A DNA stretch of 64,000 bases from Neotabrizicola shimadae (GCF_019623905.1 NZ_CP069370.1:3831001-3895000); one strand, 5' to 3'. Positions 26,377 through 36,362 are shown, numbered from the stretch's first letter. A program made the numbers and translations. The notes: a model not told the origin generated them from the letters alone.

Positions 26377-27072
26377 TCAGCCGGGATCCGCCCCGCCCTC
26401 CAACCGCGTCAGCAGCGCCCGCGCTGCGGCCATTTCGGCCTGGCGCTTGGACCCGGCGCGGGCGGATTCGCTTTCGCCGCTGGCGAGGCGGACCTCGACG
26501 GTGAACATCGGCTGGTGGTCGGGGCCTTCGCGGCCGGTCTCGGTATAGACCGGCGGGGTCATGCCGCGCGCCTGGGCCCATTCCTGCAGCGCGGTCTTGG
26601 GGTCGCGGGCGTCGGGCTCGACCGCGTTGATGCGCCCGGACCACAGGCGCAGCACCACGGCGCGGGCGGCGTCCCAGCCCGCATCCAGGAAGACGGCGGC
26701 GATCACCGCTTCCATCGCGTCGGCCAGGAGCGCCTCTTTCCGGCGCCCGCCGGTCAGCATTTCGGACCGGCCCAGTTTCAGCACTTCGCCGAGGCCGGTT
26801 TCGCGCGCGACTTCGGCGCAGGTTTCCTTGCGGACCAGCGCGTTGAAGCGGGGGGCGAGTTGGCCTTCGGTGGCGCCCTTGTCGGCGGACATCAGCGCCT
26901 CGGCCATGGTCAGGCCAAGCACGCGGTCGCCCAGGAATTCCAGCCGCTGGTTGTCGGGCCGCTGGGGCGTGGCGATCGAGGCATGGGTGACGGCCCGAAC
27001 CAGAAGCTCGGGGCGGCGGAAGTCGTGCCCGATACGGCCCGCGAAGGCCCGGAGTTCGGCCGAGAGCCTCAT
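26377..27072 (-). CDS. rnc: Ribonuclease III
   Basis: 231 residues. The RNase III signature [10 protein letters not shown] is at about 44-53. The second catalytic acidic cluster is Ala-Asp-Ala-Met-Glu-Ala-Val. The C-terminal double-stranded RNA-binding domain ends with Lys-Arg-Gln-Ala-Glu-Met-Ala-Ala-Ala. It cleaves double-stranded RNA in rRNA processing and RNA decay. The start overlaps the lepB stop by 4 bases. Confidence 0.97.
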   Translation of the reverse strand: MRLSAELRAFAGRIGHDFRRPELLVRAVTHASIATPQRPDNQRLEFLGDRVLGLTMAEALMSADKGATEGQLAPRFNALVRKETCAEVARETGLGEVLKLGRSEMLTGGRRKEALLADAMEAVIAAVFLDAGWDAARAVVLRLWSGRINAVEPDARDPKTALQEWAQARGMTPPVYTETGREGPDHQPMFTVEVRLASGESESARAGSKRQAEMAAARALLTRLEGGADPG

Positions 27073-27881
27073 TCCACCTTCAGGAAGAAGCGGTCGGGGC
27101 GCCAGGTCCAGAAGTAGAGCATGGAGCGGCCGGCAGAGGAGAAGATCACCCGGTCGGCGCGGCCGATCAGATATTCCTTCGGCACGAAGCCCACGCCGCC
27201 GACGGCCTGGCTGAAGCGGCTGTCCATCGAGTTGTCGCGGTTGTCGCCCATGAAGAAGTACTGGCCTTCGGGGACGGTGAAGACATCGGTGTTGTCGGCC
27301 GACGGGCTGCCGGCATCCTCGATGTTGAGGACGTCATGCGAGATTCCCTCGGGGTGCCGCTCGGTCGGAGGCAGGGTCTCACGGAAGCGATACGAGATGC
27401 AGGTGCCGCCCTCGCCCACCGGGGCGTTGGCGCAGCGCGGCAGGTTGCCCATCGGGCCCTGGGGTTCGAACACCTCTTCGAACTGGCCATCGGGGACCTG
27501 TGGCACTTCCTGGCCGTTGATGAAGAGGATGCCGTTCTTCACCTGGACCTTGTCGCCGGGCAAGCCGATCAGGCGCTTGATGAAGTCGGACCCGTTGACC
27601 GGGTGGCGGAACACCACGATGTCGCCGCGTTCGGGTTCGGAAAAGAACAGCCGGCCGGGGATCGGGCAGATCGCGAAGGGGCAGGAATAGCGCGAATAGC
27701 CGTAGGCCATCTTGTTGACGAAGAGGAAGTCGCCGATCAGCAGCGTGTCCTTCATCGAGCCCGAAGGAATCCAGAACGGCTGGAAGAAGAGGGTGCGGAA
27801 GATGCCGGCAATGAGCAGGGCATAGACCACGGTCTTGACGGTTTCCATCAGACCGCCCTCGGACTTCTTCGCTTTTGCCAT
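27069..27881 (-). CDS. lepB: Signal peptidase I
   Basis: 270 residues. An N-terminal membrane helix lies at about 13-33. The catalytic serine sits in Pro-Ser-Gly-Ser-Met-Lys-Asp-Thr-Leu, and the lysine base in Lys-Arg-Leu-Ile-Gly-Leu-Pro-Gly-Asp. The C-terminal box [12 protein letters not shown] is present. It cleaves signal peptides from exported proteins at the periplasmic face. A medium-length insertion between the catalytic boxes contains two cysteines. Confidence 0.97.
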   Translation of the reverse strand: MAKAKKSEGGLMETVKTVVYALLIAGIFRTLFFQPFWIPSGSMKDTLLIGDFLFVNKMAYGYSRYSCPFAICPIPGRLFFSEPERGDIVVFRHPVNGSDFIKRLIGLPGDKVQVKNGILFINGQEVPQVPDGQFEEVFEPQGPMGNLPRCANAPVGEGGTCISYRFRETLPPTERHPEGISHDVLNIEDAGSPSADNTDVFTVPEGQYFFMGDNRDNSMDSRFSQAVGGVGFVPKEYLIGRADRVIFSSAGRSMLYFWTWRPDRFFLKVE

Positions 27882-27932
27882 GACCTACCTGTAACCACCT
27901 GCCGCGCTTCATGCGCGGGCGGCTTGCGCAAG

Positions 27933-28358
27933 TCAAGGCAAGCGCGCGTGACCCGGTGCAAGCGGGCGCGCCTCGATCACCACGAAGGCCTGGGCCCAGG
28001 GATGATCGTCGGTCAGGGTGACGTGGATCAACGCTTCGTGTCCCGGCGGCGTCATGGCGGCCAGGCGTTCGGCCGCCCATCCGGTGACATGCATCACGGG
28101 TTGGCCGGTGCGAAGGTTGGTCACCGCCATGTCCTTCCACGAGATGCCCATACGCAACCCGGTGCCAAGCGCCTTTGAACAGGCCTCTTTGGCAGCCCAC
28201 CGCTTGGCATAGGTGGCGGCCACGGCGCGGGGTCGGCCTTCGGCCTTGCGCTGTTCGCGTTCGGTGAAGACGCGGTTGCGGAAGCGATCACCGTGGCGGG
28301 CGAGCGTGGCCTCGATGCGTTCGATGTTGCAGAGGTCGGTGCCGATGCCAAGGATCAT
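27933..28358 (-). CDS. acpS: Holo-[acyl-carrier-protein] synthase
   Basis: 141 residues. The start Ile-Leu-Gly-Ile-Gly-Thr-Asp-Leu carries the Mg-binding Asp at residue 8. The second motif is [14 protein letters not shown]. It transfers 4'-phosphopantetheine from CoA to the ACP serine, activating fatty acid synthesis. It stands between pdxJ/HdeD-like and lepB on the same strand, a common order in alphaproteobacteria. Confidence 0.96.
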   Translation of the reverse strand: MILGIGTDLCNIERIEATLARHGDRFRNRVFTEREQRKAEGRPRAVAATYAKRWAAKEACSKALGTGLRMGISWKDMAVTNLRTGQPVMHVTGWAAERLAAMTPPGHEALIHVTLTDDHPWAQAFVVIEARPLAPGHARLP

Positions 28359-28397
28359 GGGGGGATGCGGCCCCGTTGCCGGGGCCGCCTATGTCGA

Positions 28398-28910
28398 TCA
28401 GGCGCGGTCGCGCGTGGCCCAGGCGAAGGCCAGGGTCGCGATGCCGTTGGACAGAAGCTCGACGCCCAGCAGGAAGCCCAGGAGCCAGGTCGAGGATTCG
28501 GGGAAGTGGCGCAGGATCAGCAGACCAAGCACCAGTGAAGCGACGCCCGAGATCAGCACCGGCCAGAACAGCGGCCCGCCCTTGAGCTGGAAGCTGACGA
28601 TGGACTTGGCCACGCCCGAGGCCACGAAGAGGATGGCGACCATCAGCGTCAGGGTGACGACGCTTTCCAGCGGGTTCACCAGCACCTCGATGCCCACGAT
28701 GAAGGCGAGGATGCCGATGAGGATCGACCAGATGCGGCCGCCCCAGCCTTCGGCCTGGAAGGCGGCGACGACCTGAAGCACGGCATAGATGAGGAAGACC
28801 CAGCCGGCCAGAACGGTGGCCACCAGAGTGGCGGGGAAGGGGTTGAACAGGGCATAAAGCCCGGCCAGAACCGACAGGGCGCCGGCGATGATGAAGAGAA
28901 GACGCGACAT
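28398..28910 (-). CDS. HdeD / DUF308 family membrane protein
   Basis: 170 residues with six hydrophobic helices in three pairs. This is the DUF308 pattern, with repeated Leu-(Val/Ile)-x-Gly-(Val/Ile)-(Leu/Ala) segments and a central Trp-Ser-Ile-Leu-Ile-Gly-Ile-Leu-Ala stretch. HdeD in E. coli is an acid-resistance protein; function elsewhere is unknown. It is inserted between pdxJ and acpS, which are adjacent in many relatives. A ribosome site (GGAGGCAAAC) directly precedes the ATG at 28910. Confidence 0.85.
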   Translation of the reverse strand: MSRLLFIIAGALSVLAGLYALFNPFPATLVATVLAGWVFLIYAVLQVVAAFQAEGWGGRIWSILIGILAFIVGIEVLVNPLESVVTLTLMVAILFVASGVAKSIVSFQLKGGPLFWPVLISGVASLVLGLLILRHFPESSTWLLGFLLGVELLSNGIATLAFAWATRDRA

Positions 28911-29002
28911 GTTTGCCTCCTGGCAACGGTTTGTCAGGGGGGCAAGCTAGACCCCGCTCACCAATCCGTGAAGGCGCAACCGGAGGATGACGGTGCCGGG
29001 GC

Positions 29003-29038
29003 GCCATGTGCTGTGGCCCTGGGGCCACAGCACATGGC
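29003..29038. terminator. Strong 16-base-pair hairpin after pdxJ
   Basis: Perfect inverted arms of 16 bases (GCCATGTGCTGTGGCC and its complement) flank a four-base loop at 29019-29022. It begins 3 bases downstream of the pdxJ stop on the minus strand. There is no T-run, so it may block 3' decay or pause polymerase rather than act as a classical terminator. Confidence 0.75.
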
Positions 29039-29041
29039 CGG

Positions 29042-29797
29042 TCAAAGCCCGGCGCGGGCCTCGTCCATGCGGCGGCGCATTTCTTCGATTGCGGGGCCGA
29101 GGCCGATGAAAATGGCTTCTCCCACAAGGAAATGGCCGATGTTCAGTTCCATCACCTCGGGCATGGCGGCGACGGGCGCGACGTTGTCGTAGGTCAGGCC
29201 GTGGCCGGCGTGAACCTCGAGCCCAAGGGCATGGGCGAGTTTCGCGCCGCGGCGCAGGGCGTCCAGTTCCGCCTCGGCCTCGTCCAGACGACCCTCGGCA
29301 TGGAGGTCGGAGTAGTGGCCAGTGTGCAGTTCCACCACGGCGGCGCCGATCCGGGCGGAGGCCTCAATCTGGCGAGGCGTGTGGCCGATGAACATGCTGA
29401 CGCGGCAGCCCGCATCGCGCAGGGGGGCGATGTAGGTGGCCAGCCGGTTCTCGTCGCCGGCCACGTCAAGCCCGCCCTCGGTTGTGCGTTCCTCGCGCCG
29501 TTCCGGCACCAGGCAGACGGCATGCGGCTTCAGCCGCAGCACGATCTCCTGCATCTCGTCGGTGGCGGCACATTCGAAGTTGAGCGGGATGCCGATGCCG
29601 GCGCGCAGGGCATCCATGTCCGCGTCGCGGATATGGCGGCGGTCTTCGCGCAGGTGGGCGGTGATGCCGTCGGCCCCCGCCGCCTCGGCCACCAGCGCGG
29701 CGCGCAGCGGGTCGGGCCAGGCCGAGCCGCGGGCGTTGCGGACGGTGGCGACGTGGTCGATGTTCACGCCAAGCCGAAGGCGGCCAAGGGGTTTCAT
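29042..29797 (-). CDS. pdxJ: Pyridoxine 5'-phosphate synthase
   Basis: 251 residues from the ATG at 29797, with AGGA upstream. The start reads [20 protein letters not shown], the diagnostic PdxJ N-terminus. A TIM-barrel with His-Leu-Arg-Glu-Asp-Arg-Arg-His-Ile and Glu-Leu-His-Thr-Gly follows. It condenses 1-deoxyxylulose 5-phosphate with 3-amino-2-oxopropyl phosphate to make vitamin B6. B6 is needed by the PatB/MalY-like and CobC aminotransferase-fold enzymes in this window, among many others. Confidence 0.96.
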   Translation of the reverse strand: MKPLGRLRLGVNIDHVATVRNARGSAWPDPLRAALVAEAAGADGITAHLREDRRHIRDADMDALRAGIGIPLNFECAATDEMQEIVLRLKPHAVCLVPERREERTTEGGLDVAGDENRLATYIAPLRDAGCRVSMFIGHTPRQIEASARIGAAVVELHTGHYSDLHAEGRLDEAEAELDALRRGAKLAHALGLEVHAGHGLTYDNVAPVAAMPEVMELNIGHFLVGEAIFIGLGPAIEEMRRRMDEARAGL

Positions 29798-29892
29798 CGG
29801 GCGGATCCTGTCTTGCACGGTTTCGCGGTCATCCTAGGGCAGCGCGCAGGGGAAGGGTATCCCATGCGTGGGGGCGGTCGCGGGGTGTGGCA

Positions 29893-30540
29893 TCAGGCGT
29901 CGGGCGCGGTCGGGTCCACCGGCGAGGCGGCCTTGCGCTTTTCGGCGCGGGCGCGAAAGCGGGCGGCGCGGGCCTTCTGATAGGCGTGCACGGCGGGGAT
30001 GGTGATGTAATAGCCGGCCAGGCCCACGAAGATGCCGATCACGGTCGAGCCGACGACATAGGGCAGGTACAGGTCGTGCAGGAAGCCGCCAAGCGCGCCC
30101 CAATGCACAGGTTCAGGCCCGAAGACGGCAAGCGAGTTGTTCCAGATCTCTTCCCCGGCATCGGCAAAGGCGCTGCCGATGGCGGCGCCGGTCAGCGGGC
30201 GATGGATGCCCAGCATCCAGTGGCCCAGCCAGATGGAGCCCACGGCGATCAGCGGTGTGGTCAGCGGGTTCGAGATGAAAGTGCCAAGCAGCCCGGCCAG
30301 AACATTGCCGCGCATCGCCCAGGCCATTCCCGCGCCAGCCAGGAACTGGAACCCGGGAATTGGCAGGCAACCGATGAACAGGCCGGCAAAGACGCCGCGG
30401 GCAACCTTGTGCGGCTGGTCGGGCAGGCGGCGCATCCGGTGATAGACATAGAGCGTGGCCCGCTTGATGCCTCCGGTGGGATAGACCATTTCGCGCATCC
30501 AGCCGGTCAAGCTGCGGGGATCGCGTCTCTTGAATACCAC
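29893..30540 (-). CDS. DUF2062 domain membrane protein
   Basis: 215 residues from a GTG at 30540 with AAGGACAGG upstream. Relatives start with the same Val-Phe-Lys-Arg-Arg-Asp sequence, and an upstream ATG at 30621 would add an unconserved Pro-rich leader. Three to four membrane helices surround the family block Phe-Ile-Gly-Cys-Leu-Pro-Ile-Pro-Gly-Phe-Gln and Phe-Ile-Ser-Asn-Pro-Leu-Thr-Thr-Pro-Leu. The tail is rich in Lys and Arg. DUF2062 proteins are inner-membrane proteins of unknown role. It is between rsh and pdxJ. Confidence 0.82.
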   Translation of the reverse strand: MVFKRRDPRSLTGWMREMVYPTGGIKRATLYVYHRMRRLPDQPHKVARGVFAGLFIGCLPIPGFQFLAGAGMAWAMRGNVLAGLLGTFISNPLTTPLIAVGSIWLGHWMLGIHRPLTGAAIGSAFADAGEEIWNNSLAVFGPEPVHWGALGGFLHDLYLPYVVGSTVIGIFVGLAGYYITIPAVHAYQKARAARFRARAEKRKAASPVDPTAPDA

Positions 30541-30743
30541 GGCGGGCCTGTCCTTGGGGTCCTTCCTCCTGCCGCCTGCCGAACCGGCCGGGGCTGGCGG
30601 CGGGGTTCGGCGGGGCGACACCTACCCTCTGGCATGTGGGTGGCGACAGGGCAATGACAAGCGCGGTTGCGATGCGCCAGAACACGGCGCGGCGTGGCGC
30701 GCGGAAAGACGCCCGTTGCCGGGGCGCAACGCCTGGTCCGCGG

Positions 30744-32861
30744 TCAGGGCTTCAGCGTCGGATCGCGGTGGCGCCCGATCTGGGCCACGTCGGTTTCGGC
30801 CTCGAGCGCTGTCATCACCTTGTGCAGGTGTTCGACGTCACGCAGGTCCACATCGACAAGCAGGCGGTAGAAATCCGGCTTGCGGTCGGTGAACTTGAGA
30901 TCCGAGATGTTGGCCTTCTGCTCGCCGATCAGGGTGCAGATGCGCCCCAGAACGCCGGCATCGTTGGAAATCGTGATGTCGAGGCTGACCGTGTTCACTG
31001 CCGGGTGGCGGCCGGAATGCCAGCGCAGGTCGACCCAGCGGTTCGGCTGCTCCTCGAATTCCTCCAGCGCCGGGCAGTCGATGGTGTGAATGACCACGCC
31101 TTTGCCGCGATAGGTGATGCCCACGATGCGCTCGCCCGGCAAGGGCTGGCAGCAGGGCGCGCGGCGGAAGCTCTGGTCGGCATCAAGGCCCGCGACGGCA
31201 CGCTGCGCATCGACCTCGTCGCTGGAGGCAAGCGCAAGCTCGGGATACAGCGTCTCGATCACCTTGCGCGCCGTCAGTTCGGCCGAGCCGATGCGGGCCA
31301 GCAGTTCCTGGTCGTCGCCCAGGCCAAGCGTCTTGGCAGCGGTGCGCAGCGCCTTGTCGGTGGCCTTGCGGCCGACATGGTCGAAGGCGGCACGCACCAG
31401 TTCGTGGCCAAGCTTCACGAACCGCGTGCGGTCTTCCTCGCGCAATGACCGGCGGATCGCGGCCTTGGCCCGCCCTGTGACGGCGATGTCGATCCAGCTG
31501 GCCTGCGGGCGCTGGCCCTCGGCGGTGATGATCTCGACCGACTGGCCATTCTTCAGCCGGGTCCACAACGGCACGCGGATGCCGTCGACCTTGGCCGAAA
31601 CGCAGGAATTGCCGATGCGGGTGTGGATCGCATAGGCGAAATCCAGGGGCGTGGCGCCGCGTGGCAGTTGCACAACGTCACCCTTCGGGGTGAAGCAGAA
31701 CACCTGGTCGGAATAGAGGTCGAGCTTCACATGCTCGATGAAGTCGTCGTTCGTGCCTTCGTCCAGCCGTTCGGTCAGCGAGGCGACCCACTTGGCCGGA
31801 TCGACGGCGAAGGGGTTCCGCGAGCGGACCCCCTCCTTGTAGGACCAGTGCGCCGCCACGCCGGCCTCGGCCACTTCGTGCATCTCCTGGGTGCGGATCT
31901 GCACCTCCACGCGCTTGCCGTCGCGGCCCGAAACGGTGGTGTGGATCGACCGGTAGCCGTTCTGCTTGGGCTGGCTGATGTAATCCTTGAACCGGCCCGG
32001 CACGGCGCGCCAGCGCTGGTGGATCACGCCAAGGATGCGATAACAATCGGCGACCTCGGTACAGATGATGCGGAAGCCGTAGATGTCGGACAGGCGCGAG
32101 AAGGCGAGATCCTTCTCCTGCATCTTGCGCCAGATCGAATAGGGTTTCTTGGCGCGGCCATAAACTGCCGCCTCGATCTTCGCCTTTTCCAGCTCGTTCG
32201 TGATGTCGGCACTGATCTTGTGCACCACATCGCCGGTTTCGCGCTGCAGCGTGAGAAAGCGGCGGATGATCGAGTTGCGCGCATCGGGGTTGAGAACCTT
32301 GAAGGACAGGTCCTCCAGTTCCTCGCGCATCCACTGCATCCCCATGCGGCCGGCCAGCGGCGCGAAGATCTCCATCGTCTCGCGCGCCTTCTGGGCCTGC
32401 TTTTCCGGCGACATGCTCTTGATTGTGCGCATGTTGTGCAGCCGGTCGGCCAGCTTGACCAGGATGACCCGCAGGTCCTTGGACATGGCCATGAACAGCT
32501 TGCGGAAGTTTTCCGCCTGCTGGCTTTGCGCCGAGGACAGTTGCAGGTTGGTCAGCTTGGTGACGCCGTCCACCAGTTCCGCGACCTCTTCGCCGAACTG
32601 GCGCGAAATCTCGCCATAGGTGGACTTCGTGTCCTCGATCGTGTCGTGCAGAAGCGCCGTGACGATCGAGGCGTCATCCAGACGCTGTTCGGTCAGGATG
32701 GCGGCGACAGCGACGGGATGGGTAAAATAGGGCTCGCCCGATTTGCGAAGCTGGCCCTCGTGCATCTGCCGGCCATAGGCATAGGCGCGGCGGATCAGGT
32801 CTGCGTTGCAGCGCGGGTTGTAGTTGCGGACGAGGGCGATCAGGTCTTCGACGTCGATCAT
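30744..32861 (-). CDS. Bifunctional (p)ppGpp synthetase/hydrolase, Rsh/SpoT type
   Basis: 705 residues in the order HD hydrolase, synthetase, TGS, ACT. The HD box Leu-Leu-His-Asp-Thr-Ile-Glu-Asp-Thr is near 69-77. The synthetase block has Gly-Tyr-Arg-Ser-Ile-His-Thr-Thr and Glu-Val-Gln-Ile-Arg-Thr. The TGS domain begins Pro-Arg-Gly-Ala-Thr-Pro-Leu-Asp-Phe-Ala-Tyr, and a C-terminal ACT domain ends the protein. Both catalytic domains look intact, so the protein should make and degrade (p)ppGpp as the sole long Rsh enzyme of alphaproteobacteria. It lies 33 bases after rpoZ, the RNA polymerase subunit that helps form a ppGpp site. Confidence 0.96.
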   Translation of the reverse strand: MIDVEDLIALVRNYNPRCNADLIRRAYAYGRQMHEGQLRKSGEPYFTHPVAVAAILTEQRLDDASIVTALLHDTIEDTKSTYGEISRQFGEEVAELVDGVTKLTNLQLSSAQSQQAENFRKLFMAMSKDLRVILVKLADRLHNMRTIKSMSPEKQAQKARETMEIFAPLAGRMGMQWMREELEDLSFKVLNPDARNSIIRRFLTLQRETGDVVHKISADITNELEKAKIEAAVYGRAKKPYSIWRKMQEKDLAFSRLSDIYGFRIICTEVADCYRILGVIHQRWRAVPGRFKDYISQPKQNGYRSIHTTVSGRDGKRVEVQIRTQEMHEVAEAGVAAHWSYKEGVRSRNPFAVDPAKWVASLTERLDEGTNDDFIEHVKLDLYSDQVFCFTPKGDVVQLPRGATPLDFAYAIHTRIGNSCVSAKVDGIRVPLWTRLKNGQSVEIITAEGQRPQASWIDIAVTGRAKAAIRRSLREEDRTRFVKLGHELVRAAFDHVGRKATDKALRTAAKTLGLGDDQELLARIGSAELTARKVIETLYPELALASSDEVDAQRAVAGLDADQSFRRAPCCQPLPGERIVGITYRGKGVVIHTIDCPALEEFEEQPNRWVDLRWHSGRHPAVNTVSLDITISNDAGVLGRICTLIGEQKANISDLKFTDRKPDFYRLLVDVDLRDVEHLHKVMTALEAETDVAQIGRHRDPTLKP

Positions 32862-32894
32862 CCTCGTCCCCTTCGGTCCCGGCTGAGGCCGGGA

Positions 32895-33248
32895 TCAGAT
32901 CTCGCCCTGGGCTTCCATCAGAGCGCGCAGCAGCCGCTCTTCCGACATGTCGTCGGCCATCGGACGGTCGATCTCGCCCGACATCAGAAGCGCCATCTGG
33001 TCTTCCTCGGGTTCGTCGACCTCGATCTGGGTCTGGTAGCTTTCGATCATCCGCTCGCGCAGGACGTCGGCGATCTGGGTTTCCTCCGCGATCTCGCGCA
33101 GGGCAACCACGGGGTTCTTGTCGTTGTCGCGTTCCACCGTGGGCAGCGAGCCGGACGCGATCTCGCGCGCCCGATGGGCGGCCAGCATCACCAGTTCGAA
33201 CCGGTTCGGCACCTTGTCAACGCAATCTTCAACCGTCACGCGGGCCAT
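32895..33248 (-). CDS. rpoZ: RNA polymerase omega subunit
   Basis: 117 residues from the ATG at 33248. The family N-terminus reads [19 protein letters not shown]. The Ala-Ala-His-Arg-Ala-Arg-Glu-Ile block follows and then an acidic tail. Omega stabilises RNA polymerase and contributes to ppGpp binding. It is co-oriented with and just upstream of rsh, the usual pairing. Confidence 0.96.
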   Translation of the reverse strand: MARVTVEDCVDKVPNRFELVMLAAHRAREIASGSLPTVERDNDKNPVVALREIAEETQIADVLRERMIESYQTQIEVDEPEEDQMALLMSGEIDRPMADDMSEERLLRALMEAQGEI

Positions 33249-33319
33249 GATCGACTCCAGTCTGGGGTGGGGGCTCGGGAAGCGCCTGTTTAAGCGCAAT
33301 GCGGGGGCTTGACAAGCAG

Positions 33320-33901
33320 CTATTCTGCGGCCAGCGGGCGCACCGCGGCACGATCCTCCGGGGACAGGGCGGCGAGCATCTGGGTGACGCTGCGCCCCGT
33401 CACCGGATGCTGCCAGTCTGGCGCGATATCGGCAAGCGGGACAAGCACGAAGGCACGGTCCTGCAGCCGCGGATGCGGAAGGATCAGGCGATCCGGCGTG
33501 CGGCGTATCTGTTCGGTTGGCGGCAGGTCAGCCCAGGCTTTCCAGCTTTCGACATCCGGCGAAATTGTTTCGCCCATCGCGACAATGTCGATATCCAGCG
33601 TGCGCATCCCCCAACGGGTGTCGCGGCGCCGTCCGAACTGCGCCTCGATGTCGTGCAGCAGGGTCAAGAAAGCGGCAGGCGTCATGCCCTCGGGAAGGGC
33701 CAACTGTGCGGCAGCATTCACATAATCCGGCCCGGCCCCCGCCGGGAAGCAAGGTGTTTCATACAGCCGCGATAGCCGGAGCGGGCCGGCCTCCCGTTCC
33801 AGCGCCTGCGCCGCAAGGGCGATTGTGGTGGCTGGAAGTTGTCCATCCCACGGCAGATTCGCGCCAAATGCAACCAGAGCGTGTCTTGCGTCACGAAGCA
33901 T
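33320..33901 (-). CDS. folK: 2-amino-4-hydroxy-6-hydroxymethyldihydropteridine pyrophosphokinase
   Basis: 193 residues, slightly longer than the usual 160. The N-terminus [10 protein letters not shown] is typical. The substrate segment Tyr-Val-Asn-Ala-Ala-Ala and the signature [11 protein letters not shown] are present. The loop [16 protein letters not shown] closes the active site. It pyrophosphorylates the pterin for folate synthesis. It diverges from the NYN gene across 142 bases. Confidence 0.95.
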   Translation of the reverse strand: MLRDARHALVAFGANLPWDGQLPATTIALAAQALEREAGPLRLSRLYETPCFPAGAGPDYVNAAAQLALPEGMTPAAFLTLLHDIEAQFGRRRDTRWGMRTLDIDIVAMGETISPDVESWKAWADLPPTEQIRRTPDRLILPHPRLQDRAFVLVPLADIAPDWQHPVTGRSVTQMLAALSPEDRAAVRPLAAE

Positions 33902-34043
33902 TGATGATACACTTTCGTATAGAGCGCCTTGAACCTGGGCCCGGTTGGCCGAATATCAGAGGCGTTCGGCGACGGAAATTGTTCTAGACCGCGTTCGCAT
34001 TCTCGGAAGATCAGGTTGCCGGACATGCTTTGAGGGGACAAAC

Positions 34044-34625
34044 ATGTTTTACAAAGACGAACGGCTCGCGCTGTTCATAGATGGGTCAAACCTTTATGCC
34101 GCCGCAAAGGCACTTGGGTTTGACATCGACTACAAGCTCTTGCGACAGGAGTTCATGCGCAGGGGCAAGCTGCTGAGAGCCTTCTACTACACCGCGCTGC
34201 TGGAAAACGACGAATACTCGCCGATTCGGCCGCTGGTGGACTGGCTGCACTACAACGGCTTTACCATGGTGACAAAGCCCGCGAAGGAATACACCGACAG
34301 CCAGGGACGTCGGAAGGTGAAGGGCAACATGGACATCGAGCTGACCGTCGATGCCATGGAACTTGCGCCGCGCGTCGATCATATCGTGCTGTTTTCCGGC
34401 GACGGCGACTTCAAGCCGCTGGTGGAAAGCCTGCAACGTCAGGGGGTCAGGGTTTCGGTCGTCTCGACGATCCGCAGCCAGCCGCCGATGATCGCCGACG
34501 AACTGCGCCGCCAGGCCGACAACTTCATCGAGTTGGACGAGCTGCGCGAGGTGATTGGCCGGCCGCCGCGCGAACCGCGGCCGGTGCTGGATAGGCCCGA
34601 GGACATGGCAGTCGCAGCGAAGTAA
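34044..34625 (+). CDS. NYN domain (LabA/DUF88-like) protein
   Basis: 193 residues from the ATG at 34044, with GAGGGG six bases upstream. The PIN-like NYN nuclease fold is suggested by Leu-Phe-Ile-Asp-Gly-Ser-Asn-Leu-Tyr at about 9-17. A central Lys-Gly-Asn-Met-Asp-Ile-Glu-Leu-Thr-Val-Asp-Ala-Met and then Leu-Phe-Ser-Gly-Asp-Gly-Asp-Phe follow. These supply the conserved acidic residues expected for a metal-dependent RNase. LabA/DUF88 proteins act in RNA processing or unknown regulation. It stands alone, with a clear terminator after it. Confidence 0.88.
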   Translation: MFYKDERLALFIDGSNLYAAAKALGFDIDYKLLRQEFMRRGKLLRAFYYTALLENDEYSPIRPLVDWLHYNGFTMVTKPAKEYTDSQGRRKVKGNMDIELTVDAMELAPRVDHIVLFSGDGDFKPLVESLQRQGVRVSVVSTIRSQPPMIADELRRQADNFIELDELREVIGRPPREPRPVLDRPEDMAVAAK

Positions 34626-34695
34626 CCGGAAGGCATGGGCCGGGGGGTGCGGGAACACCCCTGACCCTGTGCCAACCGCAGCATCAAGATGCAGT

Positions 34696-34727
34696 TCCGC
34701 AGCGACGGCTGCGGAATTGTGGTTTGA
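34696..34727 (+). terminator. Terminator after the NYN gene
   Basis: Stem TTCCGCAGC/GCTGCGGAA with a four-base loop (34705-34708) is followed by TTGTGGTTT. A weaker GGGGTG/CACCCC hairpin lies just upstream at 34644-34661. Both fall in the 274-base gap between the NYN gene and ispH, which otherwise holds only the ispH promoter region. Confidence 0.7.
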
Positions 34728-34899
34728 AGCCGTGCGCTGACCACAGTGTCGGCTTGCACCCTGCCGTGCAGCGGCGGGCATGGCTCTGTTGGTCATGTGC
34801 CTTCGTCAAGATAACTCTGTGGTGAGGCCGGCGCCGTTTGATGGTGGACCTTGGCCGCGCGGCGTCCTACCTCTGCAGCAGAGCCAAGGACAAAGACCG

Positions 34900-35850
34900 A
34901 TGAGCCTGCCGCCCCTGACCCTTTACCTCGCCGCGCCACGCGGCTTTTGCGCCGGCGTGGACCGCGCGATCAAGATCGTCGAGATGGCCCTGCAGAAATG
35001 GGGCGCTCCGGTCTATGTGCGCCACGAGATCGTGCACAACAAATTCGTGGTGGACGACCTTCGCGCCAAGGGCGCGGTCTTTGTCGAGGAACTGGAAGAC
35101 TGCCCTGACGACCGGCCCGTGGTCTTTTCGGCCCATGGCGTGCCGAAATCGGTGCCCGCCGCCGCCGCAGCGCGCGAGATGATCGCAGTCGATGCCACCT
35201 GCCCTTTGGTGACCAAGGTGCACAACGAGGCGGCGCGTCATCATGAGGCCGGCCTGCAGATGGTGATGATCGGCCATGCCGGCCACCCCGAAACCGTGGG
35301 CACCATGGGGCAATTGCCCGAGGGTGAGGTGCTTCTGGTGGAAACGGCCGAGGATGTGGCGGGGCTGGTGGTCCGCGATCCGCAGAAGCTGGCATTCATC
35401 ACCCAGACCACGCTTTCGGTCGATGACACGGCGGGCATCGTCGCGGCGCTGCGCGCGCGGTTCCCGGCGATCGTCGGGCCGCACAAGGAAGACATCTGCT
35501 ATGCCACCACTAACCGCCAGGCGGCGGTGAAGACAATGGCCGGCAAGATCGACGCGCTTCTGGTGATCGGCGCGCCGAATTCCTCGAACTCCAAGCGGCT
35601 GGTCGAAGTGGGCCGCGCGGCAGGCTGCGCCTATGCGCAGCTGGTGCAGCGCGCGGTCGACATCGACTGGCGCGCGCTTGGTCAACTGCGCGCGGTGGGC
35701 CTGACCGCCGGGGCCTCGGCGCCCGAAGTTCTGGTGAACGAGGTCATCGACGCCTTCCGCGCCCGGTTCGACGTGACTCTGATCCCGGTCGAGACGGCGG
35801 TCGAGAATGTCGAGTTCAAGGTGCCGCGCATCCTTCGGGAGCCGGCATGA
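34900..35850 (+). CDS. ispH: 4-hydroxy-3-methylbut-2-enyl diphosphate reductase
   Basis: 316 residues from the ATG at 34900, with AAGGA upstream. The three iron-sulfur cysteines lie in Gly-Phe-Cys-Ala-Gly-Val, Ala-Thr-Cys-Pro-Leu-Val and Ile-Cys-Tyr-Ala-Thr-Thr. The substrate-binding Asn-Ser-Ser-Asn-Ser block and His-Glu-Ile-Val-His-Asn are intact. It performs the last step of the non-mevalonate isoprenoid pathway, giving IPP and DMAPP. Its stop overlaps the DUF3429 start by 4 bases. Confidence 0.97.
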   Translation: MSLPPLTLYLAAPRGFCAGVDRAIKIVEMALQKWGAPVYVRHEIVHNKFVVDDLRAKGAVFVEELEDCPDDRPVVFSAHGVPKSVPAAAAAREMIAVDATCPLVTKVHNEAARHHEAGLQMVMIGHAGHPETVGTMGQLPEGEVLLVETAEDVAGLVVRDPQKLAFITQTTLSVDDTAGIVAALRARFPAIVGPHKEDICYATTNRQAAVKTMAGKIDALLVIGAPNSSNSKRLVEVGRAAGCAYAQLVQRAVDIDWRALGQLRAVGLTAGASAPEVLVNEVIDAFRARFDVTLIPVETAVENVEFKVPRILREPA

Positions 35851-36293
35851 GAAACATCCCACTCGGTGCGCTGATCCTGGGCCTGGCCGGGCTGATCCCC
35901 TTCGTCTGGGGGGCGGCCACGCAGTATTCGCCGGCGCTGGCCGCGGCCTCCGGGCTGAACCCCGTCTGGCTGGGCAGCTATCTGAGCCTGACCTATGGCA
36001 CGGTGATCCTGTCCTTCATGTCGGGCGTGCTGTGGGGCTTTGCCACAAGGGCCGAGGGCGCGCAGGCGACCGCGGGCTATGCGCTTTCGGTCATCCCGGC
36101 GCTGTGGGCCTTCTTCATGGTCAACGGCGATCCGGGCGCGGCAGCGGTGAACCTCGCCGCGGGATTCGCGGGCGTGCTGGTGCTGGACGCGGCCTTCGTC
36201 AGCTGGCGGCTTGCCCCGGCCTGGTGGCTGGCACTGCGCATTCCGCTGACGGTGGTGGTGCTGGCCTGTCTGGCCGTGCCGATCCTGATGTAG
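35847..36293 (+). CDS. DUF3429 family membrane protein
   Basis: 148 residues with four to five membrane helices. Gly-Leu-Ile-Pro-Phe is near residue 15 and a Ser-Gly-Val-Leu-Trp-Gly segment near 58-63, both recalled as DUF3429 features. It has no assigned function. The 4-base overlap with ispH implies co-translation. The gap to rnhA is 69 bases and contains a GTATCTGGGC element similar to one after smc. Confidence 0.8.
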   Translation: MRNIPLGALILGLAGLIPFVWGAATQYSPALAAASGLNPVWLGSYLSLTYGTVILSFMSGVLWGFATRAEGAQATAGYALSVIPALWAFFMVNGDPGAAAVNLAAGFAGVLVLDAAFVSWRLAPAWWLALRIPLTVVVLACLAVPILM

Positions 36294-36362
36294 CGGCGAA
36301 CCGCACCCGATTGCATCCGGGCCCCGCCCGCGGGTATCTGGGCCAGGATGAAGGAGAGGCGC

